Source: Mytilus trossulus (Eukaryota > Mollusca > Bivalvia > Mytilida > Mytilidae). From it: a stretch of DNA of 64,000 bases. The stretch covers positions 47,264,448 to 47,328,447 of the forward strand of contig NC_086383.1 of assembly GCF_036588685.1 (NCBI RefSeq). Reading direction: 5' to 3'. Made by a program: the position numbers and the translations under genes. How positions within the stretch are numbered: the stretch's first letter is position 1; each line of letters starts with the position of its first letter. Shown here in pieces: positions 1-11,269 of the stretch. The notes beneath the pieces were generated by a model. It was not told the origin of the DNA, ran no database searches, and saw nothing but the letters and a program-made list of their open reading frames with translations.

Positions 1-1232
1 CATAGAGAACATGAGTGCCAAGTACCAAGTTGATTGGTCTTCAACTTCATCAAAAATTACCTTGAGCAAAAACTTTAACCTAAAGCTAGAAAAGCAGACG
101 GACAGATGAATGAGCGGATGCACAGACTGGAAAAAAAAATACCCCTAGTTCGAGTATAAAAATGATATGTGACAGTTTTCTGACTCCCAAATCCCAACAG
201 ACTCTTTGATTCTTGGTCAACCCTGTAAATTTTAGCCTATTGCATAGACAATACGAGAAAAGAGTTCCAATGTCCCAAAATTTGCACATATCTTATTCAT
301 CAGGGTACAAGGGCAATAACAATATTTTTTTTCTTTAAAACAATTTATAAATATCTTAGAGAAATAAAGACTTCAAAAGAAAATGCAATGTGATTTATCC
401 TGCAATCAGCCAACTATTATGTATACCAGTATCATAAAATTAGGTTCATTTATGAGTAAAACACAAAGAAATGAAAATAAAAGTTTTTAAAAATTATGCC
501 TTAGATACTGTCTTTTGGTCATAAACAAGCTTCTGCCCTAAATTTCAATGAAAGTTTGACAATTAGTGATTACATAAAAGCTTTAACCTCACACTAAATA
601 TGAATGTTAACAGAACAAAAAATTTATCAAAGTGAATTTATCAGTAAAAAACAGATTTTTTTTTTAATTAATTTCAAAATGATCAAACTTCTGCCATAAT
701 TTCCTAACGTTTCATAAAGGTTTGACAAAATTTATGTCTAAAAACACATTAACCACAAACTGAACCTAAATGTTTAGGGGGCTTTCAATAGAATATAGAA
801 TATCTATGTCTTGCTTTTGTTACATAAATGATGCAGGCTTGACAAACATCTTTATTTATACCAATATGTTCTATTTTAAGCCATATCCAAGTTAGTTGGC
901 AGGCTAGCCCATCAGAGACAATAATTAAACTAAATACCACAAAATGATGATTGTTGCCAAGTTTAGTTCAACTAACCCTGAAGTTTCAAATGATAAGTTT
1001 TTTTCTTAAAGTTAACAGACAATGACAGATGCCAAGCGATGAGAACATTCTACCCGACCCTGAGCTAAAAATAGCACAAGAAAGTTGTATGTGTGTATAT
1101 ACACATTTTGCATGATAAGTAATATTTTATGGTGAGTGCTATCAAATTTTCAGTTATACCAAAACTGGAACAGACAGAATGACATTTATAGATAAATCAT
1201 TACTTTCCAGATTGAAGTCAAATAAATCTTAC
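1..1232. other. RNF19 intron sequence with repeat fragments
   Basis: This is AT-rich, non-coding sequence downstream of exon 6 on the minus strand. About 20-150 resembles the 13.7-14.0 kb interspersed repeat (ACTTCATCAAAAAT, AAAAACTTTAACCT, GACGGACAG). About 840-1075 is a decayed end of the 9.8-11.0 kb element (GATGATTGTTGCCAAGTTT, CCTGAGCTAAAAATA). No exon is recognisable. Confidence 0.6.
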
Positions 1233-1385
1233 CTGGTCCAGCTGGTCCAACAGTTTCATTCTCTTCATCAAATTCAAAGCGAACCCCTCCTTTGTTTGTT
1301 GCTGTGACTCCACATCCACCACTACGACATAGTGAGATAGGCACCACTCCATACACATAGGCAAGTAATATAGGAACACCAATAC
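1233..1385 (-). CDS. RNF19: RNF19 coding exon 6: conserved post-membrane region
   Basis: 153 nt from acceptor tttgacag to donor CCAG|gtaaga. It encodes [20 protein letters not shown], then [20 protein letters not shown] and an acidic stretch. The [11 protein letters not shown] core is characteristic of RNF19 proteins. It ends in phase 1, so at least one more coding exon lies left of the window; I found no plausible further exon in 1-1232. Confidence 0.9.
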
Positions 1386-4300
1386 CTGTCAAACATCGTT
1401 ATACATAGAATTAACATTGTCAGGCTTAGGAACATGCTGTCTGTTTCAGTTTGTCTTAAAAGTTGCTTGAGCAACATTACAGGTGTCACATGTGGAACAA
1501 GAGATACTTTTCCTTTTACAGCATCTGATTTCACATTAGCCAACAAATCCCTTTATACAGAGATTCACTCTTCAGACAGCTAATGACAAGTTCCAGTTTA
1601 CCAGGATCGGAATAACTCTTTTTTTTATTTCACACTTAAAACATTGCAAACACAAGTTATCTTTCTTTGTTGAATACCCAGATGAAAGTGTAAGCATGAC
1701 GCTTCCATTTAATGAAATTTGTGTCAAAATCAGATAAAATTTACAGATTTAACTCAAATTTGAAATGAGGGAACAATTTTTTTGAAAGAATTTGGAAGAA
1801 TTTACATAAAATACATGAAATGTACATTATTCAGAGTAAGAAATTTGTACTTGTGACATTGTTATAATTGTCGAACTTTTGCTGTTTTGGTTTAGAAAAT
1901 TACGATTCTAGGTCAACAAGTCATATTTCATGAATTTCACGTTTTAATGTAAAAAAAATGCAAAAGAGAAGGTACTGGTAAGGGTTCATTTTGGCCTAAA
2001 TTTTGAAGTACATCTGATGAAGATTTTTGACATTTTTAAATGCGTAGCTAATTTGTAAAAATGCTATATTTTTGGGCCAAAATGGGGTCTTACCGGGGCC
2101 TACTTCTTTGATTACTCTCTGACAATTTTTTTCAAAACATGAACAAAACTGTGTTTATGGTGTATGTGAATAAATTAAAGACATAAATAACTACAGACAA
2201 TTTGTTTATTGATATTTGATATGAAGATCTCTCACTTGTGTCACATTAGTCAGGCAAGCCATTGTCTCAGAGTAGCTTCTGTTGAGACAGCTATCAATGA
2301 AAGGGTTGAGTTTTTGTTTTCCATGTGATGTTTTAACTTTTGGGTTATTTGACCTTTCATTGTATCTACTTTTGGGCATAGTATTGTCAGTTGTTATTAC
2401 AGCTCTATAACTCCTATCTATACAAGTATAATCTCAATCAAGTCATTGATACACAAGGAATCATCTGAGACAGAGACAGATGGACAAGGTGATAAGAAAG
2501 TACAGGGATCACCAAACTTAACAATTTTATATAAGAGGAGATCACTTCAGGAGGAAATGATTTGATTTGATTTTTTGGTGTTTAAACTTCACTTTTAAGC
2601 ATTGGTTTTGAGCTATTTTGTGACAGCCAGTTTCTACTGGTGGAGGGAGCCAGAGTGCCCAGGGAGAAATGAAGGATGGTATTAATGCTTTTCATAAATG
2701 TGCTGAACACCCTTGAACTGTTTTCTGCACTTTGGTCAGATTGTTTTCTCTTTGACACATTCCCCATTTCCATTCTCAATTTTGTAACATTGTCATCCAT
2801 TAGAATACTTTAAAATGTAGTTTACACCCCAATAATTGAACCAAAGAGAAAAGCCTTCATCCTACTTACAAAAGTAATATTTTTATAAAACCTAACTATG
2901 CATTGTACATAGTACAGGCAGTTTAACAAATGAATGATATCTCAACAGCACAACCTTGGATCTGAAGAAGTATTTTCCAAGTACACATATTCATAACCTT
3001 TATATACATGTAGATAAAAATGTACAAACCAACTGCAAGTCCTGCTACTACTGGTGAAACCAGGATAGATGTTGCTACACCACCAGTTATGGCCAAGTTT
3101 CTCCTATGTTTAGGACTCAGTTTATACTTAGAGTGAATCTGTAAATGAAACAAAATCAACATGTAAAGAATTAGATCTTAACCATTAACTGACAGAAAAG
3201 AAATATGTAGTTTGAGAAACAAGCACAAGACTTACTATTTAAATATACATGCTGTTTGTGTTGCTCTACCAATAACTAAACTTTGTAAAATATTCTGCAT
3301 TTCTTTTAATTCTTAAAAGCCAGCATATAACTGTAAAACATGTCAATTGAGTTTGACCTAGACAAATCATTAACTACATTATGTAAATGAAATTCATGAA
3401 CAGTGGAATACTTATTAATGGAATTGCTTCCACTATTGATACCTAGATAAAACTTAAATATCGACACTCTATAGTGGATTTTTTTCTCTTGCAAATATAC
3501 ATATAAGTAGAGGTCAATGTTGTTTATAATACTTTGTATTTTTCACATAACTAAGGATTTTCTACCCTAGGTATAGATTACCTAGCTGTACCTGACAAAA
3601 AAATCGACAAATGCTCTTTAGTTTTTGTATTTCATTTGGTCTTTTTAACTTTTTTGAAAGAAGAAATACGTTTTGTTTATAAAAGACTCCTTGTGCAGGA
3701 CTGATGAGTCTTTTGTAAACTGATGATAAGTTTGTTGAAATGTACTATCAAATGTAAATCAAAATGATTTGTTAAAGACATCAGATATGACTTGTAATTT
3801 GTAATCTTATATTAAATCCTACCCATACATGTATACCAATAATCATAGCTGGAACTGTAATCTTACCTCTCGTCCAACCCATACAGGAATACCAATAATC
3901 ATAGCTGGTACTGCTATCTTATCGTTTGTCCCACCCATACAGGTATACCAATAATCATAGCTGGAACTGTAATCTTACCTCTCGTCCAACCCATACAGGA
4001 ATACCAATAATCATAGCTGGTACTGTTATCTTACCTTTCGTACCACCCATACAGGTATACCAATAATCATAGCTGGTACTGCTATCTTACCTTTCGTACC
4101 ACCCATACAGGTATACCAATAATCATAGCTGGTACTGTTATCTTACCTTTCGTACCACCCATACAGGAATACCAATAATCATAGCTGGTACTGTTATCTT
4201 ACCTTTTGTACCACCCATACAGGTATACCAATAATCATAGCTGTAACTGTTATCTTACCTTTCGTACCACCCATACAGGTATACCAATAATCATAGCTGT

Positions 4301-7300
4301 AACTGTTATCTTACCTTTCGTACCACCCATACAGGAATACCAATAATCATAGCTGGTACTGTTATCTTGCCTTTCGTACCACCCATACAGGTATACCAAT
4401 AATCATAGCTGGTACTGTTATCTTACCTTTCGTACCACCCATACAGGAATACCAATAATCATAGCTGGTACTGTTATCTTACCTTTCGTACCACCCATAC
4501 AGGTATACCAATAATCATAGCTAGAACTGTTATCTTACATTTCGTCCCACCCATACAGGTATACCAATAATCATAGCTGTAACTGTAATCTTACCTCTCG
4601 TCCAACCCATACAGGAATACCAATAATCATAGCTGGTACTGTTATCTTACCTTTCGTACCACCCATACAGGTATACCAATAATCATAGCTGTAACTGTTA
4701 TCTTACCTTTCTTACCACCCATACAGGTATACCAATAATCATAGCTGTAACTGTTATCTTACCTTTCGTACCACCCATACAGGTATACCAATAATCATAG
4801 CTAGAACTGTTATCTTACATTTCGTCCCACCCATACAGGTATACCAATAATCATAGCTGTAACTGTAATCTTACCTTTCGTCCCACCCATACAGCCATTA
4901 CAGGTATACCAATAATCATAGCTAGAACTGTTATCTTACCTTTCGTCCCACCCATACAGGTATACCAATAATCATAGCTGGAACTGTTATCTTACCTTTC
5001 GTACCACCCATACAGGTATACCAATAATCATAGCTAGAACTGTTATCTTACCTTTCGTCCCACCCATACAGGTATACCAATAATCATAGCTGGTACTGCT
5101 ATTCCAGCAATAAGTGTTATTCCAACAGGTGCTCCTACTAAAGTTCCAAGTTGCCATAATATCTTCTTTTTTCTACTCCATGGTTTCTTACCCCAAAATG
5201 TACAACCTGAGGGACTGCAAAGACAAATAAGAAATATCATATTTTGTTCAATTATAACTAAGTTTAACAATATAATTGAAAAACTTTTCACAAGACTTGA
5301 AGAAAAACATATCACATAACAAATTTAGTGCAAACAAATATTCAAAATGGATGCTCAAGATCAATAGTATGAATGTAGCATACTAATTTCTGTGCAGACA
5401 ACACATAATTCTTGAATAATATTCATCAGATCCAAGTATGTTTGATGTCAAATGTTCTGGAAGCTATAACTCAAATCAACTAAAAATATCCTGACAAAAC
5501 AGCAAAACCAGTCTATGTACTGACTTATCTGTAGATATTTTATTATTATTCCAAATGTTGACTTTCATTTATAATTAAGCTTGTTTCTTTCCCCTCTTTT
5601 GTCATTTATCCTTATTTACATGCTCACCTTGATGATTTAGCATCATTTATTGACATATCTACCAGATTCTGGCACAGTGTAAGTTTATAGCATATTATCA
5701 AGTTGAAGAACTATTTACATGTATTGTGTACATACATAACATGTATTGTGTTTTGATCATGTATAAAACGTAGGGTAAATGGCAATGATGGCAAAAATAT
5801 GCCACATCACCAGATTATTTGTTTATTGTTTCACAGTCGTTTGTTATTACTTGAAAACACACAGAAACAACATTACACTATAAAAATGTTTATAAATATT
5901 CAAATACCCTTTTTGATAATTATTTTTTATTCATAACACACACCCTCATTTCGATATTTTTGAAGTATTGACAGCAGTTTGTGTATGATTTCCATACATT
6001 ATACTTGCTGAGTTTTCAACACACAAAAAGCTGCAAACACCATTTTTGACTAGCAGTTATGTAACAAGACTTGATACATGTTATTGCCTTAATATTTTTT
6101 ATGTAAAATTGAGAATGGAAATGGGGAATGTGTCAGAGACTACAACCCAACCAAAGAGTAGACAACAACCAAAGGCCACCAATGGATCTTGTGAATATAT
6201 TGAACACAATAGGTGTCATAAGTCCACTTTGTATTTTTGTATGTTTTGGCAAATGTCTTGATTGGACAGGTTTCACATGTGTTATATTGTGTTCTTTCTG
6301 CTTTGTACCGTTCACCTTGGAATTAAAATCACCTGTCATAATTTGTAATCATTCATTGAACACCAGCATACCTTGGTTAATCATGTTACCTTGTGTTAAT
6401 AGAGTTGATTTTATGACAATAAATAGAATATTAATGGTCATCTTAAATGAAGTCCATAATTTAATGCCCAGCAAAAAATAGATGGGAGTCATTATATTCT
6501 ATTGTCAGCAATTTCAGAGGAATATAGTTATAAACATAGATTAAAATCAATTTAGATCTGATAAAACAAAATTAAGAAATGGTAAAACTCCCTCCTTACT
6601 AATGATGCTAAATAAGACCCTCTTTACTCAAAAGACCTACTAGGCCTAAAAGTCTTAAATCTTAACTCCATCTTATACCGGTTTTAAATTAAGATAATGT
6701 ATTTTGTCTTAAGACTACAAACCTTAAATAATGCAAATCTGATATCTCTTTCATACATAACCAGCAGAATTCTGCTCCACAAACAGGACAGGCCATGTGG
6801 TTACAAGAGCCATCATTCATCTTCATGATAAAAGCACCACATCTTGGACAGGGTTTTATATCATCTTCTGAAACAAAGTTTACATTCTTTTAATAGAACA
6901 AAATAGAGAATAATTGGCAAAATAAATATAGAATAGAGCAACATGACCTAAAAAAAACAAAGAATGCAAAATAAATATAGAATAGAGCAACATGACCTAA
7001 AAAAAAATGCAAAATAAAGATCTTATGACTAATGCACTTTACATGTGTTACATATTTGTTTTTTGTTCATTTTTTTTATTTAAATAAGGCCATTAGTTTT
7101 CTTGATTGAATTGTTTTACATTATCATATCGGGGCCTGTAATAACTGACTATGAGATATGGGCTATGCTCATTGTTGAAGTACGGTGACCTATAGTTGTA
7201 AAATGTCTGTGTCATTTTGGTCTCTTGTGGACAGTTGTCTCATTGACATTCATACCACATCTTCTTTTTTATATTTATAAACACCTTAAGACAAATATTG

Positions 7301-9493
7301 AGTTGGTCTAAAAGGATAAAATTAGAGTTATATTTTTATCTTGAAATGATTTTTTCATGCAAATCTGCAGATGGAATATGAAGTCAAACTATTCAGTACT
7401 TTCTGAATAATCCTCATCTGCCTTAATCAAAGTGTGGAACTTTACTTAAATATGTGTGAACAAAAAGTCTGTGCAAAAAGATATTTAACAAGTTGCATTT
7501 TTTTGTGATTGACTCATGAGCTCACTGTTTACCAAGAATTGCAACCGACAATAAAAATTTCCAAAAAGTTTTTACAATGTTGGCAAGGATCTAATTTTCC
7601 AGTGAATTTCTAATAAGTTTGTAATAATTTTGTGTACATGAAGTTGATCTTACTTTGTGAATCATTGTCATGACTGTAACTAACAGATGGAGACCTCAAG
7701 TTTGAAGACGCTCTCTCAGCACGAGCAGCATCACAAGTCTTGTTTGGATGCCAGTATTGTTTACAATGATAGCAGAAGTCTGTTTCACAGCCAGGTCTTT
7801 CACATCGGATTCTTGGACATCCAGCACATTCTTTAGCAATCACTGCATATCTGTAAAAACATATGAAGGAAGCATGATGCACATGGAAAATAGTAGAAAT
7901 TTACTTTGTCACATGAAATAGGAGATTGTAGACAGTTTACATGTTACATCAAGCAAAAGTACTTACATTAATTAGTAACATTTTGTTCAGGAAGATAACA
8001 TTGACAAATCCACAACTGTGCATGTTTTTCACCTTCAAATGCAACAAATGCCATCAAATGGTTAATTTGGTTATCTTATATACTGGTATATAATTATGTT
8101 CGGGACCATATGAGTATTTGGACCATACTCGTATGGACATGACCATATGCATATATACTCATATGGTCTTACCATACTCGTATGGTCCAATCGTACGTGT
8201 ATGGTCAGACCATATGAGTATAATACTAGTTTGGTTATGAACGGGCCAGAGTATGAGTATTTTGACCATATACATGATATAGGTATATTTTTTTTAAATT
8301 ACATTATGACATTGTATGAAAGTTTCAATAATACAAAACTTTATCCAAAAAACCAATGATGGGTACATGACAATGTATTAATTTTATAATTCAAATACCG
8401 GTACTACATAAAAAATAAATATTGAGGCCAAAGTTAGTTTTCATTGCAAATTACATTCATGCATGTAGGCTTGGGGTGACGTTTACTTCCACATGGTATC
8501 ATAGCTTTTTTGCATTTGCCAGTCTTGGTTGTGAACGATCCTTTTCGTTTACACCTTTTGTTTATGAGCTAGCCTTTTTAATGAAGAGTCATATCATATG
8601 AAGATATAAAAAAGAAGATGTGGTATGATTGTCAATGAGACAACTATCCACAAAAGACCAAAATGACACAGACATTTACAACTATAGGTCATCGTACAGC
8701 CTTCAACAAGCAAAGCCCATACCGCATACTGCCATAGTCAGCTATAAAAGGTCCTGGTAAGACAATGTAAAACAATTCGAACGAGAAAACTAATGGCCTT
8801 ATAAATGTAAAAAATCTGGCAATTGGCAACTATTAAAATTTTGTACATTTTTAAATTTCAAAATCTGTAATTATAAGCCTCTTACCCACAGTCAGGAGCT
8901 GGACACCATCTTGCATCAGGATCTGTAACTAGAACACGACGTACCATAAAGTCTTCATACTTCTTCACCAATATATCATTTTGTAGTATCATCTGAATAT
9001 CATTTGGGTGATATTTTTCTGTACATTCAGGACATGAAATATTAATTCTACTCTCTGTTATTTCTATCTGTAAGTATGTTTGTAAGCATGTAATACAGGA
9101 TCGGTGGTGACATGTCATGATATCAGGAAACTCTTCTGAAGGGTGGGTATTTAAACAAAGTGGACATTCTCTGCTTATTGAACTTCCTTTTTTATGTGAC
9201 AGTGAGTGTGTATCAACACTTGAGGATTGTCTGGGTAGAATTTCTCGATCAGGTGGGGCTAACACACTTGCATCTGATCTACCAGAGTCAGAATCAAGGC
9301 TCACATGGGATCTTGTTCTTCTGTTTGCTGTAGTCCCTTGAGTTACGTAAAACAATCTCCTGAGAGAAAACCGATTTTTCCTCCTTTCTGAGCCCCTTGA
9401 ATTACCAGAGGAGACAGAAGTTACTTCTGAGTCCCGCTTCCTCATTACACCAGGAATGTTACTTTGTTGAGATCTCAACATCTGTACATACAT
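1233..9493 (-). CDS. RNF19: RNF19A/B-type RBR E3 ubiquitin ligase (partial gene, six coding exons)
   Basis: Spliced coding exons run 9493-8886, 7850-7654, 6867-6723, 5214-5052, 3138-3030 and 1385-1233. All junctions are GT-AG and phases match, giving about 458 residues before the window edge. RING1 has cysteines and histidine at residues 110, 113, 128, 130, 133, 136, 154 and 157; an IBR and a RING2 (CPRC...DGSCNHM...CWLC) follow. RBR ligases take ubiquitin from an E2 on the RING2 cysteine, here the Cys of DGSC, before transfer to substrate. After RING2 come two hydrophobic segments, expected to anchor the protein in a membrane as in vertebrate RNF19. The order [24 protein letters not shown] and the [12 protein letters not shown] motif are close to my memory of RNF19A, so the family call is firm; A versus B is not resolvable. 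The cytosolic C-terminal tail lies outside. Intron 4 holds a donor-site minisatellite. Confidence 0.93.
1386..3029. other. RNF19 intron 5
   Basis: AT-rich intron with no coding signal. About 2738-2786 is a reverse-orientation fragment of the family whose plus form reads GAGAATGGAAATGGGGAATG. About 1440-1515 resembles part of the 41.45-41.69 kb repeat (GTCACATGTGGAACA). Nothing else is identifiable. Confidence 0.5.
3030..3138 (-). CDS. RNF19: RNF19 coding exon 5: second membrane segment
   Basis: 109 nt from acceptor catttacag to donor GTTG|gtttgt. It encodes [20 protein letters not shown] and [16 protein letters not shown]. The join WVGRK-IHSKYK matches the RNF19 family. The exon ends with one base of a Gly codon. 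Confidence 0.9.
3825..5102 (-). repeat. 56-bp minisatellite of exon end plus 5' splice site (about 23 copies)
   Basis: Repeat starts fall every 56 bp (for example 3881, 3937, 4049, 4385, 4441, 4497, 4833, 4889), with one 9-bp insertion in the unit at 4889. Read on the gene strand, each unit has 51 nt matching the 3' end of RNF19 exon 4 followed by GTAAG. The exon-proximal unit is the exon itself. Most units carry AAAGGTAAGA, so each has a consensus-like donor; a few are mutated (AATGTAAGA, AGGCAAGA). Most internal copies share a G-to-T change (GTGGTACG for GTGGGACG). Reading from the exon into the next unit gives GTA AGA TAA, a stop. Confidence 0.95.
5052..5214 (-). CDS. RNF19: RNF19 coding exon 4: first membrane segment, source of a splice-site minisatellite
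   Basis: 163 nt from acceptor ctttgcag to donor CGAAAG|gtaaga. It encodes [17 protein letters not shown] and then a hydrophobic stretch ([20 protein letters not shown]...) ending WVGRK, a predicted transmembrane helix bounded by basic residues. The exon ends in phase 0. Its last 51 nt (17 codons, [17 protein letters not shown]) plus the first five intron bases GTAAG form the unit that is tandemly repeated through the following intron. Confidence 0.92.
5215..6722. other. RNF19 intron 3
   Basis: AT-rich intron. About 6106-6200 is a plus-orientation copy of the interspersed GAGAATGGAAATGGGGAATG family. Open frames over 6046-6481 come from this repeat. No exon signal was seen. Confidence 0.6.
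6723..6867 (-). CDS. RNF19: RNF19 coding exon 3: RING2 catalytic domain
   Basis: 145 nt bounded by tttcag and AG|gtttgt. It encodes [20 protein letters not shown], then [20 protein letters not shown] and ISDLHYL. The Cys after DGS is in the position of the ubiquitin-accepting cysteine of RBR ligases. The exon ends with two bases of a Ser codon completed by the next exon. Confidence 0.93.
7055..7268 (-). repeat. Interspersed repeat, GATGTGGTATGATTGCCAAT family
   Basis: Reverse copy of an abundant short element. On the plus strand it reads ATCGGGGCCTGTAATAACTG, then GGTGACCTATAGTTGT and ATACCACATCTTCTTTTTT. Related copies occur at 8605-8815, 16345-16545, 37708-37975, 38400-38745 and 60405-60540. 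I see no tRNA-like head or coding capacity. Confidence 0.85.
7654..7850 (-). CDS. RNF19: RNF19 coding exon 2: IBR domain
   Basis: 197 nt from acceptor tttacag to donor AAA|gtaaga. It completes a Gly codon split as GG|A, then gives [12 protein letters not shown] and a Cys/His-rich IBR ([20 protein letters not shown]). A Ser-rich linker to RING2 follows. It ends in phase 1 and joins the next exon to form a Lys codon. Confidence 0.92.
8100..8280. repeat. Cluster of CATAY..RTATG palindromes
   Basis: Multiple short palindromic motifs (GACCATATGAGTAT, GGACCATACTCGTATGG, GTCTTACCATACTCGTATGG) alternate in both orientations. A second short cluster with the same opening (CCATATGAGTATTTGGACCA) lies at 16712-16785, so this is an interspersed palindromic element. 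It lies in RNF19 intron 1. Confidence 0.7.
8605..8815 (+). repeat. Interspersed repeat, GATGTGGTATGATTGCCAAT family
   Basis: Plus-orientation copy in RNF19 intron 1. It shows AAGAAGATGTGGTATGATTG, AATGAGACAACTATCCACAA and CGTACAGCCTTCAACAAG. It is the inverse of the 7055-7268 copy in the next intron. Confidence 0.85.
8886..9493 (-). CDS. RNF19: RNF19 coding exon 1: basic/Ser-rich N-terminus, RING1, start of IBR
   Basis: 608 nt encode 202 codons plus two bases. The ATG at 9493-9491 has an in-frame TAA directly upstream, so it is the first usable start unless an acceptor (the weak tacag before the Met codon near 9481) joins a further exon. Residues 1-108 are Ser/Arg-rich and low complexity. 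RING1 follows (CPLC at 110-113, TCHHRSC at 127-133, CPEC at 154-157) and the exon ends in the first IBR cysteines (RWCPAPDCG). The donor is GG|gtaag at 8885. Confidence 0.9.
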
Positions 9494-9803
9494 TTACATG
9501 TGCAGCATATTAACAATCTGATGCATACATTGTACATGTACATTTGTAACCTAAAAAGTAAACCAAACATTTACAATTTTAACATACATGTTTATATTAA
9601 TGTACATAAAAATGTAATGAAAGCTTAAGACTGTATCCATATTGGTAATAAAACTATATAAATGGCTGCAAACATATATGCTTCATATACAAAAGTTTTA
9701 CTTGCTGGTGTTTACTCCCCAATTGGTCAATACTGGCAAATACAAGTGGATTGAAATTTGCATGAACACTTTTTTTGACGCATCTATCAATTATGTAAAC
9801 TAG

Positions 9804-11018
9804 AGGCTCTAAAGAGCCTGTGTCACTCACCTTGGCATATACGTGAATTAAACAAAGGAAGCAGACAGTTCATGACAAAATTGTGTTTAGGTGATTGTGA
9901 TGTGTTTGTACATCTTCCTTTACTGAACATTCTTGCTGCTTACAATTATCTCTATCTATAATGAACTTGTCCGTGTAGTTTCAGTGGAAAATGTTAGTAA
10001 AAATTTACAAATTTTATGAAAATTGTTAAAAATTGATTATAAAGGACAATATCTTCTTAGGGGTTCAATTGACCATTTTGGTTATTTTGACTTATTTTTG
10101 AGTCTTAAATTGCTGTACATTATTGCTGTTTACAGTTTATCTCTATCTATAATAATATTCAAGATAATAACCCAAAACAGCAAAATTTCCTTAAAATTAC
10201 CTATTCATCTAAAAATTTCAGGGCAGATAGATCTGATCCAGATAAACATTTTAACCCCTTGTCAGATTTGCTCTAAATGCTTTGGTTTTTGAGTAATAAC
10301 CAAAAACTGCATTTAACCTCCATGTTCTATTTTTAGCCGTTGCGGCCATTTTGGTTTTTTAAACTAAATACATCAATGATGATTGTGGCCAAGTTTGGAT
10401 TAATTTGGCCCGGTAGTTTCAGAGGAGAAGATTTTTGTAAAAGATCATGGAAATTTACGAAAAATGGTTAAAAATTTACTATAAAGGGCAATAACTCCTA
10501 AAGGGGTCAACTGACCATTTTGGTCATGTTGACTTATTTGTAAATCTTACTTTGATGAACATTATTGCTGTTTACAATTTATCTCCATCTTTAATAATAT
10601 TCAAGATAATAACCAAAAACAGTAAAATTTCCTTAAAATTACCAATTTAGGGGCAGCAACCCAACAATGGGTTGTCTGATTCATCTGAAAATTTCAAGGC
10701 AGATAGGTCTTGACCTGATAAACAATTTTACCCCCGTCAGATTTGCTCTAAATGCCTTGGTTTTTGAGTTATAAGCCAAAAACTGCATTTTACCCCTATG
10801 TTCTATTTTTAGCCATGGCGGCCATCTTGATTGGTTGGCCGGGTCAAAAAACAAAAATTATAAACAAGATACATCAATGATGATTGTGGCTAAGTTTGGT
10901 TAAATTTGGCCTAGTAGTTTCAGAGAAGATTTTTGTAAAAGTTAACGCCGGACGCCGGACGACAGACGACGAGTGATGAGAAAAGCTCACTTGGCCCTTC
11001 AAGCCTGGTGAGCTAAAA
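9804..11018 (+). repeat. About 1.2-kb interspersed element with internal duplication
   Basis: It begins AGAGGCTCTAAAGAGCCTGT (hairpin GGCTCT/AGAGCC) and ends CTTGGCCC...GGTGAGCTAAAAA. The interior has two related blocks of about 470 bp (GACCATTTTGGT, GACTTATTT, CCAAAAACTGCATTT, TTTTTAGCC). Start and end carry inverted CTCACC/GGTGAG. A minus-strand copy is interrupted at 29525-34255, and a decayed piece lies at 840-1075. There is no coding capacity. Confidence 0.8.
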
Positions 11019-11269
11019 ATATTCCTTTCAGATTAATTCAGTTTATAAAAATAAATCTCATATAACATCCCTCTTTTGATAAAAGTAACAAAGTGATGTT
11101 TTAAATATCTTATCAAAATATAACAAGCTTATTTAACTAAGGGCTGCAGGTGATTGAGGTCATTATTGAAATCGTAACCTCTGTTGTATTTTAAAAAACA
11201 CTGTAGGTCTAAATGGACATTTGTTAGCGTTGATTTGATATCAGACGAGTAAGAAAACTGTAAGATGAT

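Noticed and set aside
3825-5102. CRISPR-like regular repeat array
   Set aside because: The units are contiguous without unique spacers, derive from the adjacent exon, and lie in an animal gene.
6046-6481. Possible small protein genes on the plus strand in an RNF19 intron
   Set aside because: The first part is a copy of an interspersed repeat found in at least five other places; there is no domain, and the frames conflict.
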